Source of the DNA: a virus | Direction: 5' to 3' (one strand) | IMG/VR virus record: IMGVR_UViG_3300049479_000137 | Span: 1 to 20,141 of that record | DNA: 20,141 nt | In this document: piece by piece, positions 1 to 5,908 of the stretch | How the letters are laid out: every line of letters starts with the position of its first letter | How positions within the stretch are numbered: the stretch's first letter is position 1 | Translations under genes and position numbers: made by a program | The notes under the pieces: model-generated | Database searches by the model: none | What the model was told of the DNA's origin: nothing | The model's input: the letters and a program-made list of their open reading frames with translations, nothing else

Positions 1-773
1 TCGGAGCTGTCCAGGCGCTGCTAAAGCTTGGGCTTCAGGTGGACCACTACTACGGGACATCGGTAGGGGCTCTCAACTCTCTGGGATTCGCTCTCCGTGG
101 GCATGAGTGGCTAGAAGAACAGTGGAGAGGGATCAAGCACTGGTCTGATATCCTGCACGAGAACTTCCCGGTGAAACAACTATGGAGCACCGGTATCTAC
201 AATATGAAGCCTCTTCGAAAGAAATTGGAAGAACTTGTTGATTCAGTTGGAGCGAGAGCCGCGGCAACCGTTTGCCTTGTCGATATGGTTGAGCAGGGAA
301 AGATCATCTACAAGTCCACAATGGACACGCCACGCAAGGATATGGCTAAGTGGACCGAGGCATCCGCTTGTATACCAGTGATCATGGAGCTCACCGATAA
401 CCGCTACGCTGACGGAGGGGTGAGGGAGCAAACGCCTCTAAAGAAAGCGATTAAGGACGGGGCAGAAAGCATCTGGGTTGTACTCGCCAGCCCTCTAACG
501 CAGGATCTGCCAGGGCCTGACTGGGAACTAAAGTGGCCCAGGAAACTAAACATCGCTCTTCGCACCGTGGATCTCATGTCGCATGAGGTATTCCTGAACG
601 ACATGGAGGTGTGCCGGAGGAAAAACGACATGGCGGGCTATCGATTCATTGATCTGCGTGTAATAGCGCCGGAAAGAACAATCGGGGATACACTAGATTT
701 TGACCCGGATACCATTAGTGCGAACATAGCTTATGGCGCGGCTATGGCGGCAAAGACTTTTAGAGGCGATTGA
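1..773 (+). CDS. Patatin-like phospholipase, 5' end missing
   Basis: The reading frame is open from base 3, before the first usable start codon, so the gene begins upstream of the window. About 256 residues are visible. The first visible residues (GAVQALLKLGL) match the stretch that follows the glycine-rich oxyanion-hole motif of patatins. They are followed by the nucleophile elbow GTSVG, whose Ser is the expected catalytic residue, and further on by YADGG, whose Asp completes the Ser-Asp dyad. Patatin-family enzymes are lipid acyl hydrolases that cleave phospholipids or acylglycerols. No membrane segment is visible. In a phage this could attack host membrane at lysis or entry, or act on host lipids; nothing here decides between these. 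The GTG at 39 lies inside the conserved domain and is not the real start. The gene ends just before a small unknown gene on the same strand. Family assignment is secure from motifs; the role is unknown. Confidence 0.85.
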   Translation, partial: GAVQALLKLGLQVDHYYGTSVGALNSLGFALRGHEWLEEQWRGIKHWSDILHENFPVKQLWSTGIYNMKPLRKKLEELVDSVGARAAATVCLVDMVEQGKIIYKSTMDTPRKDMAKWTEASACIPVIMELTDNRYADGGVREQTPLKKAIKDGAESIWVVLASPLTQDLPGPDWELKWPRKLNIALRTVDLMSHEVFLNDMEVCRRKNDMAGYRFIDLRVIAPERTIGDTLDFDPDTISANIAYGAAMAAKTFRGD

Positions 774-804
774 CTGCTCCGTTAGATCGCAACACAGTAG
801 CCTC

Positions 805-1011
805 ATGGACACAAGACCCATGGAGGCGGTGGTTGACGCTCTTGTTGATGAGCTGTATAGACTGATCGTCGCGTCAAAGGCCAAGGGCTTTGATAAGCAA
901 GAGAAGGAAGCAATGCGCACCTTCGCTCTGGCGTGCGTTGTAAGTTGGGATCGCAAAAGAGATGAGATAGAAAAGAAGGCAAACGTAAAATCGATCGGCA
1001 CGTTGAACTGA
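805..1011 (+). CDS. Small hypothetical protein (68 aa)
   Basis: I do not recognise this protein. From the ATG at 805 it reads as a 68-residue, charged, mostly helical protein, with a hydrophobic-heptad N-terminal half (MEAVVDALVDELYRLIVAS) and a basic C-terminal half rich in Lys and Arg. The frame is open further upstream to an ATG at 733, but that start would overlap the patatin gene by 41 bases and add an atypical N-terminus, so 805 is preferred. Neither start, nor the ATG at 820, has a good Shine-Dalgarno site. No signal peptide, membrane segment or cysteine motif is seen. Placement in a same-strand run of small genes is the main reason to call it. It could be a helical adaptor or regulatory protein, but no function is claimed. 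Confidence 0.5.
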   Translation: MDTRPMEAVVDALVDELYRLIVASKAKGFDKQEKEAMRTFALACVVSWDRKRDEIEKKANVKSIGTLN

Positions 1012-1037
1012 GAAGGGACATCCCGCACAATCTAGGG

Positions 1038-1265
1038 ATGCGGGCCATCGCTCTTGTCGCCGCCTGTTTGACTCTTCAAGATGTCCGTAACGCCGAGTGT
1101 CGCGTCTACTGCATGAGATCCGGCTATGACTCAGGGTCCTACAGGGGAGATAAATGCGTGTGCGAGGATCTAGTCCAATACGATAGGGCCACGGAAAAGA
1201 GACTGACCTTTGGTGCAAGGAAGCCACCGAAGGATAAGCCTATCGTTGTCCCATACGACTATTGA
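1038..1265 (+). CDS. Small cysteine-rich protein with lipobox-like N-terminus
   Basis: This is a 75-residue protein of unknown function. The N-terminus MRAIALVAAC looks like a very short secretion signal ending in a lipobox-like VAAC, so C10 could be lipidated. The hydrophobic stretch is only about nine residues, shorter than most signals. The middle holds a compact four-cysteine pattern, C-x3-C then, after a Gly/Tyr/Ser-rich turn, C-x-C (about residues 21-42), typical of a small disulfide-stabilised hairpin. The C-terminal tail is basic and proline-containing (ARKPPKDKPIVVPYDY). A small proline-rich lipoprotein could be an Rz1-type outer spanin, but no inner-spanin partner is visible next to it, so this is only a possibility. 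The start codon lies inside a potential hairpin. Confidence 0.6.
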   Translation: MRAIALVAACLTLQDVRNAECRVYCMRSGYDSGSYRGDKCVCEDLVQYDRATEKRLTFGARKPPKDKPIVVPYDY

Positions 1266-1296
1266 CGCCTTGTCAAAAGCGTAGGACTTTAGCGGC

Positions 1297-1635
1297 ATGA
1301 CTCCAGAGGGGCAGATCAAGAAGGCAATCTGCGAGTACCTGTCTACTAGGAGAGATTGCTTCTTCTGGGTCAATGAGTCCGTCGGTATATTCGACCCAAG
1401 GCGCGGGATCTATAGAAAAAAGAACTCCCCTTACCAGAAGAAGGGGGTGGCAGACATCCTTGGGATCTACGATGGTGTCCCTATCGCCATTGAGGTGAAG
1501 TCAAAAACTGGACGCCTTAGTCCGGATCAATCCAAGTTCCTAAGTGATTTTACTAATGCTGGTGGGATAGTCTGTGTCGCAAGATCGATAGACGACGTGA
1601 GGAGATGGCTTGAGCCACAAGGCAGCGTTGAATAA
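1297..1635 (+). CDS. VRR-NUC domain nuclease
   Basis: The 112-residue protein is a single PD-(D/E)XK nuclease domain of the VRR-NUC type common in phages. The visible motifs are an N-terminal helix with TPEGQIKKAICEYL (E4), then GVADILGI with D53, then IEVKS with E66 and K68, followed by Q78 in the next helix. These are the metal-binding and catalytic residues of the family. Relatives act on branched or flapped DNA, and stand-alone phage copies are often annotated as Holliday-junction-resolvase-like. A role in resolving replication intermediates before packaging is plausible but inferred. A possible Shine-Dalgarno (AGGA near 1283) precedes the ATG. The 3' end overlaps the following zinc-protein gene by 26 bases, suggesting translational coupling. 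Confidence 0.88.
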   Translation: MTPEGQIKKAICEYLSTRRDCFFWVNESVGIFDPRRGIYRKKNSPYQKKGVADILGIYDGVPIAIEVKSKTGRLSPDQSKFLSDFTNAGGIVCVARSIDDVRRWLEPQGSVE

Positions 1636-1822
1636 GCCGCCAAGATATTCAGAGCCATGCACACAATGCAAAGTCGGGTGGGCTCAGCACGCGTCAGGGA
1701 TCTGTGTCCAATGCCGGACAAGGGTCTGCGTATCCTGCGGGCAAACTTACACATGGGCTAGGCACGCAAGCGATGCCAAGGTAAGGTGCTCGGATTGTAG
1801 GAAGAAAAGGGCTAAGGGATAA
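1610..1822 (+). CDS. Small four-CxxC zinc-binding protein
   Basis: This 70-residue basic protein carries four CxxC knuckles (CTQC, CVQC, CVSC, CSDC), enough to bind two zinc ions. The two halves look duplicated: each has CxxC, then a WA[QR]HAS segment, then a closing CxxC. A TTG start at 1610 is chosen because GAGGAG at 1599-1604 sits five bases upstream; a second in-frame TTG at 1628 with weaker AAGG is an alternative. Its stop overlaps the next start (TAATG). Small zinc-ribbon proteins in phages often bind nucleic acid or modulate host polymerase, and it follows a nuclease gene, but the partner is unknown. Confidence 0.7.
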   Translation: MSHKAALNKPPRYSEPCTQCKVGWAQHASGICVQCRTRVCVSCGQTYTWARHASDAKVRCSDCRKKRAKG

Positions 1823-2298
1823 TGGCTGAGGTGGAAACAAACAGCGCCTTGATAATGGACCGAGGGCTACCCCTTGGTAACTCAGATGACACATTTGGGC
1901 GCAGAGCCCTACACGTCAAGGTCGGGAACAAAGCCACGGAGCCCATCCCCGTTACCGTTACCGGGGGAGTGGCAGGAACCCCGTTCTACGCAGATGCACA
2001 GACATCCTCCACCCCCGGGGTGGAGCAGACATTGATCACCGCAGCTACCCCGGCATCCCCGGCCAGGTCGTTAGATTCTGTAGTAGTTGCCTGTAGGACA
2101 GAGGGGCGGTTTACAATCTCCGATGGGGCTACGATAATCGGCTCAGGTAGAACAGGACCAGCAACTCCAAATGCCAGATTCTCTTTCTCGCCTAGAAGAA
2201 CCGTTACTGCTAGCGGTACGGTGACCGTGAAGTTCACGGCGAGATCAGGGGCTATGGCATCTGACGTTGAGGCGTACCTGCAAGCCGTCGACGGTTAA
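1822..2298 (+). CDS. Virion-associated beta-rich protein, paralog 1
   Basis: This is a 158-residue protein, Gly/Thr/Ser/Val-rich, with alternating hydrophobic residues and no signal or membrane segment, the composition of phage decoration or fibre proteins. After an extended N-terminal segment (about residues 1-50, ending KATEPIPVTVTGG) comes a beta domain starting near DSVVVACRTEGRFTIS and closing with ASDVEAYLQAVDG. The product of 2317-2847 has the same pattern (SVMVACRRGANFEIS, closing SDFYATIVAVES), so the two are judged tandem paralogs. The ATG overlaps the preceding stop codon. The gene is first in a run of five virion-like genes ahead of the terminase. A structural role is inferred from composition and placement, not from a recognised family. 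Confidence 0.7.
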   Translation: MAEVETNSALIMDRGLPLGNSDDTFGRRALHVKVGNKATEPIPVTVTGGVAGTPFYADAQTSSTPGVEQTLITAATPASPARSLDSVVVACRTEGRFTISDGATIIGSGRTGPATPNARFSFSPRRTVTASGTVTVKFTARSGAMASDVEAYLQAVDG

Positions 2299-2316
2299 CT
2301 CAAGGAGGATCCACAC

Positions 2317-2847
2317 ATGGCAGATATTAGAGAATCATTCCCAACGCTCGAGGACGCAACAGGCGTTGGAGCTCCACTCAGTAAATCCCAGGAAGGCGAT
2401 GCTGCATCTGGTAAAGTCGGGTCAGTCGGTTTCGCGTTCAAAGACAGCTCTGGAAACCTGATCCTCCCGCAGCTTGACGCTGCTGGTAAGGTCCCGGTTA
2501 CCTTCACGGCTGGAACACCGAAGAGAGCAAGGGGCACGGCCTCCGGTTCATTGACGCAAGTCACTGTTGCTACGCTGACCTTGACGACCAGCCTTAGCTA
2601 CTCTGACATCTCAGTGATGGTCGCTTGCCGAAGGGGAGCTAACTTCGAGATTAGTTGGAACGACAACGGGACGCCAACGATCCTTGGGAACATCATTGTT
2701 GACTCCGGGCAGTATAGCTTTGATATGTTCCTCGAGAACCTTCAGGTCACTGCTGGCGCTACTGGCACCCAGCAGATCTTGGTCAAGGCTCTGAACTTTG
2801 ATAAGGCATCTGACTTCTACGCCACTATCGTAGCGGTGGAAAGCTAA
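2317..2847 (+). CDS. Virion-associated beta-rich protein, paralog 2
   Basis: This 176-residue protein has a perfect AAGGAGG Shine-Dalgarno at 2302-2308, eight bases before the ATG, the strongest ribosome site in this part of the window, so abundant synthesis is expected. Residues ~1-75 form an extended segment containing GFAFKDSSGNLILPQLD and KVPVTFTAG. The C-terminal ~100 residues form a beta-sandwich-like domain that repeats the key pattern of the upstream paralog (VACR, then FEIS, closing with SDFYATIVAVES). The N-terminal part also resembles the start of the 3164 product (VNGVPYSSTNPVPVKL). It is likely a virion surface component such as a head fibre, decoration or tail-tip protein. The stop overlaps the next ATG. 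Confidence 0.7.
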   Translation: MADIRESFPTLEDATGVGAPLSKSQEGDAASGKVGSVGFAFKDSSGNLILPQLDAAGKVPVTFTAGTPKRARGTASGSLTQVTVATLTLTTSLSYSDISVMVACRRGANFEISWNDNGTPTILGNIIVDSGQYSFDMFLENLQVTAGATGTQQILVKALNFDKASDFYATIVAVES

Positions 2848-3164
2848 TGGCTGACGTTGCTCCTCAGTTTGAAGTACAAGATAACCTGGGGAGCACGTCG
2901 CACTTCAACGGGACGGTGGGGACTAGCTCAACGGCTATCCCCACTACTCCCGGATCCCCGATAGCGGACGTGATGATAAGTTGCTTGGTCTCGAATACTC
3001 CAACTAAGAATTTACTTGTGTCTTTCGACGGCGGGACGAACTTCTTTACTCTCACTCCAGGGACTGCGATGTCTTGGACGATGCGCGGGTCAGCAACACA
3101 GTTTCATATCAAGGGATCTGCTGCTAGCACGGCCTATGAGATCATAGTAAACAGGGAACCATAA
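2847..3164 (+). CDS. Small virion-associated beta-rich protein
   Basis: This 105-residue protein corresponds to a single beta domain of the sort seen in the two genes before it. After ~20 residues it has STAIPTTPGSPIADVMISCL, then NLLVSFDGGTNFFTL, then a closing strand STAYEIIVNRE. The SFDGGTNFFTL segment sits where the paralogs have FTISDGAT and FEISWNDNG, so a distant relationship is likely but less certain than between those two. It has no signal or membrane segment. The start overlaps the preceding stop (TAATG), and its own stop overlaps the next ATG, so the cluster is translationally coupled. It is probably a structural or decoration protein. Confidence 0.65.
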   Translation: MADVAPQFEVQDNLGSTSHFNGTVGTSSTAIPTTPGSPIADVMISCLVSNTPTKNLLVSFDGGTNFFTLTPGTAMSWTMRGSATQFHIKGSAASTAYEIIVNREP

Positions 3165-3736
3165 TGGGAGTAGCAGCCTACGGGACATCACCGCCGATCG
3201 GATTGGTAGACGTAAACGGTGTTCCGTATTCGTCAACTAACCCAGTTCCAGTGAAGCTATACGGGAACGGAAAGGTAGTCCCAACTCTGGGGAATAACCT
3301 TTTCTACGACGACATGAACGTAACTAACGGTGGGGTAGCTCGCGGGTCAACGATAGGATCTAGTTTCACCGATGTCTACAATAAGACACACGCGAATGGC
3401 GGAGTTGTAATTGGATTTACTATAAATTTAGAAAATATGTCAGACCCAGTAGGGCAAGCATGGTTCATTCGTCTGATTGTTGATGGGGTTGATTTGTTCA
3501 ATGGGTCTACTGGTCTATCTATCGGGGAAATGCTGGACCCAACTATATATGAATTTACGACAGATCCTACAAAAAATGCTGAATGGATCGGATTTAGCTT
3601 CAAGGATAAGAGCGTCCGATGGGAGGGGCCGATGGATCTTCCAATTACTTATGCAAGTAATATCACGATCAAGTTACGAAAGCAGTCATCGTCGAAGACT
3701 TTCTTTGCCGGGTTGGTCAATCTTACAAGAGAGTAG
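3164..3736 (+). CDS. Virion-associated protein, receptor- or fibre-like
   Basis: This 190-residue protein starts with a short segment shared in style with the upstream paralogs (GLVDVNGVPYSSTNPVPVKLY), followed by a longer beta-rich domain with GGVVIGFTINLENMSD, WFIRLIVDGVDLF and a closing NITIKLRKQSSSKTFFAGLVN. The shared N-terminal segment and different C-terminal domain suggest a common anchoring module with a variable outer module, as in decoration or fibre proteins. The gene is more AT-rich around 3400-3600 than its neighbours, which may point to a separately acquired C-terminal domain. The ATG overlaps the preceding stop. Function is inferred from context only. Confidence 0.65.
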   Translation: MGVAAYGTSPPIGLVDVNGVPYSSTNPVPVKLYGNGKVVPTLGNNLFYDDMNVTNGGVARGSTIGSSFTDVYNKTHANGGVVIGFTINLENMSDPVGQAWFIRLIVDGVDLFNGSTGLSIGEMLDPTIYEFTTDPTKNAEWIGFSFKDKSVRWEGPMDLPITYASNITIKLRKQSSSKTFFAGLVNLTRE

Positions 3737-3742
3737 GGCAAG

Positions 3743-4510
3743 GTGAGCAAGCAACTGATCGTTAATTCATGGGCGAACATCAAGCAATTCATAGATGCTC
3801 GTCCTGGGTTGTCCATTCAGTATGTCGAGGGTGATTCGACATGGGAACTTGTGGCGGATGACGGATATTTTAGCGTGCAGCATACTATGCTTAAGGCCCC
3901 GACAGACCCGACAGACCTGAACGAGTTTCTTAGTGTATATAAGCCGAACGGGAATAAAAAAAGCAACTTGGATGTTACGACATCGATGGAAAGGAACGAT
4001 AAGACGCTAAGATCATTCTGCGCGTTCACTTCTACAGACGTGAATGGCGTGGCGGAGTTCGCAGTACCTGTCCCACAGCCGGGAAGGTGGATCGCCTACG
4101 GTGACGTAGAGTTTGAAACAAGGTCCTTCGGTGACTACGTCGCTGCGATAGAAATTTCAGACTTAGACAGGATGATCGCATGGCAGATGGCTTTAGCACA
4201 GGATCCTAACGCAACGGCTCCGGTAGCTGATTCGGTAGTGCAAGCTAACGGGTATCCGCTCTATCCAGTGATCGGTTACTACTATGAACGAAGCTTCCCA
4301 AGTACGATGCCAAATAACGCGAAGGGGAATATCAAGTCAGGAATGACCATGACGTTCTCCGCAGGGCATGGGCCGCCTACTGAGGCTCAGCCAGTTGGTG
4401 GTTACGGGTTCCTTCCGGGAGGATTCTACCTGGTGGTAAAAGCGCAGAAGGCGTCATCTACACAAGGGGTCAATTGCCAGCTCTCGGTGGACTGGGCTGA
4501 GGAAGAATGA
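3743..4510 (+). CDS. Hypothetical phage structural protein (255 aa)
   Basis: I do not recognise a named family. The protein begins with a GTG at 3743 preceded by AGGGCAAG. Residues ~1-70 contain SIQYVEGDSTWELVADDGYF and PTDPTDLNEFLSVYKPNGNK; the latter recalls a DFEXXYKPXANK-like stretch seen in many phage virion proteins (from memory, not verified). Residues ~90-255 look beta-rich, with aromatic and glycine-rich loops (PVIGYYYERSFP, PVGGYGFLPGGFYLVVKAQ) and a final strand NCQLSVDWAEEE, like a lectin- or jelly-roll-type binding domain. No signal peptide is present. It is last in the virion-like run and overlaps the peptidase gene by four bases (ATGA). A tail-tip or receptor-binding role is a guess from composition and position. 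Confidence 0.65.
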   Translation: MSKQLIVNSWANIKQFIDARPGLSIQYVEGDSTWELVADDGYFSVQHTMLKAPTDPTDLNEFLSVYKPNGNKKSNLDVTTSMERNDKTLRSFCAFTSTDVNGVAEFAVPVPQPGRWIAYGDVEFETRSFGDYVAAIEISDLDRMIAWQMALAQDPNATAPVADSVVQANGYPLYPVIGYYYERSFPSTMPNNAKGNIKSGMTMTFSAGHGPPTEAQPVGGYGFLPGGFYLVVKAQKASSTQGVNCQLSVDWAEEE

Positions 4511-5049
4511 AGTTCCAGCCGGGCGATATATTCTTTGTGATGCACCATGAGAACAAGATGAGCAGGCTCATCGCTTGGTTCATGAATTCTATGTGGTCAC
4601 ACTCAGGGATCATCGCGCAACAGACAGAGACAAGATCCTACACGGTGGAAACTTCCGACTTCAATGTCACCTTATCGACGCTCGAGCAGTACACGAAGGA
4701 CCCGAGGACAAGCCTAGAGGTTTGGAGGCATAGGGGCATCTCAGACAAGACAAGGGCCGAGATCGTAGAGAACGCCCTGATGCTGGATGACAAGATATTC
4801 GGATACCCTCAGTTCATATCGTTTGCCATTAGAGCTCTCTTGGCAAAGATCGGGATCAAGATCTCCCACTTCATTACTTCAGGCTACGTCTGTTGCCAGG
4901 TCCCACTTACCGGCTATGCTACCGCCGGAGTTCCAGGGTTCACAAAGGAAGAGATCAAGGCAATACACACTGAGGAGCTGTATCAGAAGGTCTCGCAAAG
5001 CCCGGACTTTTACAGATGCCTGATCAAAGCACAGGGGCAAGTGATTTAG
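4507..5049 (+). CDS. Permuted papain-fold (YiiX/NlpC-P60-like) hydrolase
   Basis: This 180-residue protein opens with KFQPGDIFFV and then WSHSGIIA, the His-first signature of circularly permuted NlpC/P60 enzymes (YiiX/YaeF-like, formerly DUF830). The expected triad is H32, E48 in YTVETSD, and a late cysteine in YVCCQVPL (C129, with C130 next to it), which matches the family's C-S-E-L-V position with CCQ. Members cleave amide or ester bonds, including peptidoglycan peptides or lipid amides. There is no signal peptide, so if it reaches the cell wall it would need a holin or would be carried on the virion. It lies between virion-like genes and terminase. It could serve in cell-wall opening at entry or lysis, or act on host lipids together with the patatin upstream; this is inference. 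Confidence 0.8.
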   Translation: MKFQPGDIFFVMHHENKMSRLIAWFMNSMWSHSGIIAQQTETRSYTVETSDFNVTLSTLEQYTKDPRTSLEVWRHRGISDKTRAEIVENALMLDDKIFGYPQFISFAIRALLAKIGIKISHFITSGYVCCQVPLTGYATAGVPGFTKEEIKAIHTEELYQKVSQSPDFYRCLIKAQGQVI

Positions 5050-5066
5050 AATTTTATTGCTCGCAG

Positions 5067-5090
5067 GATCAAGTTGTAATCAACTGGATC
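5067..5090. repeat. 24-bp imperfect inverted repeat abutting terS
   Basis: The sequence reads GATC-A-AGTTG, spacer TAAT, CAACT-G-GATC: two 10-base arms with one mismatch (A opposite G) around a four-base loop. It fills the 42-base gap between the peptidase gene and the small-terminase-like gene and ends one base before the ATG at 5092. It could be an operator, a translational hairpin masking the weak GGAT ribosome site, or a terminase recognition site. Confidence 0.5.
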
Positions 5091-5091
5091 T

Positions 5092-5445
5092 ATGGCTAGG
5101 GGCAGACCACCGAAAGACATAGATCCTGATACCGTAGTAAAACTGGCGGCAATGAATTGCTCGTCTGAAGAGATCGCGGCTTGGTTCGACGTGAATAAAA
5201 AGACCATCGAGCGCAGATTTATGTCGCAGCTTATAAAAGGCAGGGCTAACGGAAGAATAAGCCTGAAAAGAAAAATGTTTGATATGGCGGTCAACGGTCA
5301 TTGCACTATGGCTATTTGGCTTTCAAAGCAGATGCTAGGATATACCGACAAAGTAGAGGAAAAGATCGATGCTTCCGTCGAAGAGAGAGTCGTTTATAAG
5401 TCCGAATGGGGGCAAGGATCCGATAGAGATAAGACCGATTCCTGA
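5092..5445 (+). CDS. Terminase small subunit-like HTH protein
   Basis: This 117-residue basic protein begins MARGRPPKD and carries a helix-turn-helix at about residues 24-43 (SSEEIAAWFDVNKKTIERRF), followed by a helical region with MFDMAVNGHCTMAIWLSKQMLGYTDK. That second block (repetitive-mass helix, then WLxKQMLGxxDK) is typical of small HTH proteins encoded immediately before a large terminase; they are thought to recognise packaging DNA and recruit the motor. The ribosome site is weak (GGAT) and lies in the inverted repeat at 5067-5090. The last residues after SEWG are read from DNA that also encodes the start of the HNH endonuclease, so the natural C-terminus may have been replaced. Its length is on the short side for TerS. 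The call rests on motif plus position. Confidence 0.78.
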   Translation: MARGRPPKDIDPDTVVKLAAMNCSSEEIAAWFDVNKKTIERRFMSQLIKGRANGRISLKRKMFDMAVNGHCTMAIWLSKQMLGYTDKVEEKIDASVEERVVYKSEWGQGSDRDKTDS

Positions 5446-5908
5446 TTGCCCAGGATATTTCGCAGCGAAGCATGGCGCTGTGCTCTCTATAAAGTCTGGG
5501 TTTGTAAAAGAGTTGTCAGCTAGATTGAACGAGGATGGGTATAAGAGAGCTACCCTCAGCGTGGATTCTGTCAGAGTAGAGTCATCGATTCATAGGCTAG
5601 TAGCTAAAACATGGCTTGGAATGCCTAAGCCCGGAGAACAGGTAAACCACAAGAACGGTATCAAGACAGACAACAGAGTAGAAAATTTAGAGTGGGTCTC
5701 TGTAAAAGAAAACAATATCCACGCTATCAATGTTCTAGGCAAGCGAAGGGGAGAAAATAACGCGCTAGCAAAACTGACTGAGGATCAAGTAAGGGCCATC
5801 AGAGCAGATACAAGAATATTGACAGAAATAGCGAAAGACTACGGCATCTACTTCAGTACAGTGCATAAAATCAAAAAACGTGAATCGTGGCGACACGTCA
5901 AAGATTAA
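5369..5908 (+). CDS. HNH homing endonuclease (NUMOD4-HNH-HTH)
   Basis: This is a 179-residue free-standing homing endonuclease. Residues ~17-36 (IEIRPIPDCPGYFAAKHGAV) are a NUMOD4-like DNA-binding segment. Residues ~72-116 hold the HNH core, with the conserved RLVAKTWLG, VNHKNGIKTDNRVENLEW and H94 as the leading histidine. Residues ~128-179 (NALAKLTEDQVRAIRAD, then DYGIYFSTVHKIKKRESW) are a C-terminal helix-turn-helix. Such enzymes cut intron- or insertion-less alleles and copy themselves into them. The ATG at 5369, eight bases after a GAGG, lies 77 bases inside the terS-like gene. The stop lies 22 bases inside the terminase gene. HNH genes beside terminase may also take part in packaging in some phages, but the NUMOD/HTH layout here fits a mobile homing gene best. 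Confidence 0.9.
   Translation: MLPSKRESFISPNGGKDPIEIRPIPDCPGYFAAKHGAVLSIKSGFVKELSARLNEDGYKRATLSVDSVRVESSIHRLVAKTWLGMPKPGEQVNHKNGIKTDNRVENLEWVSVKENNIHAINVLGKRRGENNALAKLTEDQVRAIRADTRILTEIAKDYGIYFSTVHKIKKRESWRHVKD

Noticed and set aside
1262-1276. TTGAC/GTCAA hairpin after the 1038 gene as a terminator
   Set aside because: It has only five pairs, is AT-rich and has no T-tract after it.
3410-3432. TATAAA in an AT-rich stretch as a -10 element
   Set aside because: No -35-like hexamer lies at a suitable distance, and the site is in the middle of a coding region.
3952-3962. A-run in the 3743 gene as a frameshift site
   Set aside because: The codon phase (AAT AAA AAA AGC) does not give an X XXY YYZ heptamer, and no overlapping gene follows.
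5819-5847. TTGACA inside the HNH gene as a promoter -35 box for terL
   Set aside because: No acceptable -10 element follows at 16-18 bases (CGGCAT or nearby).
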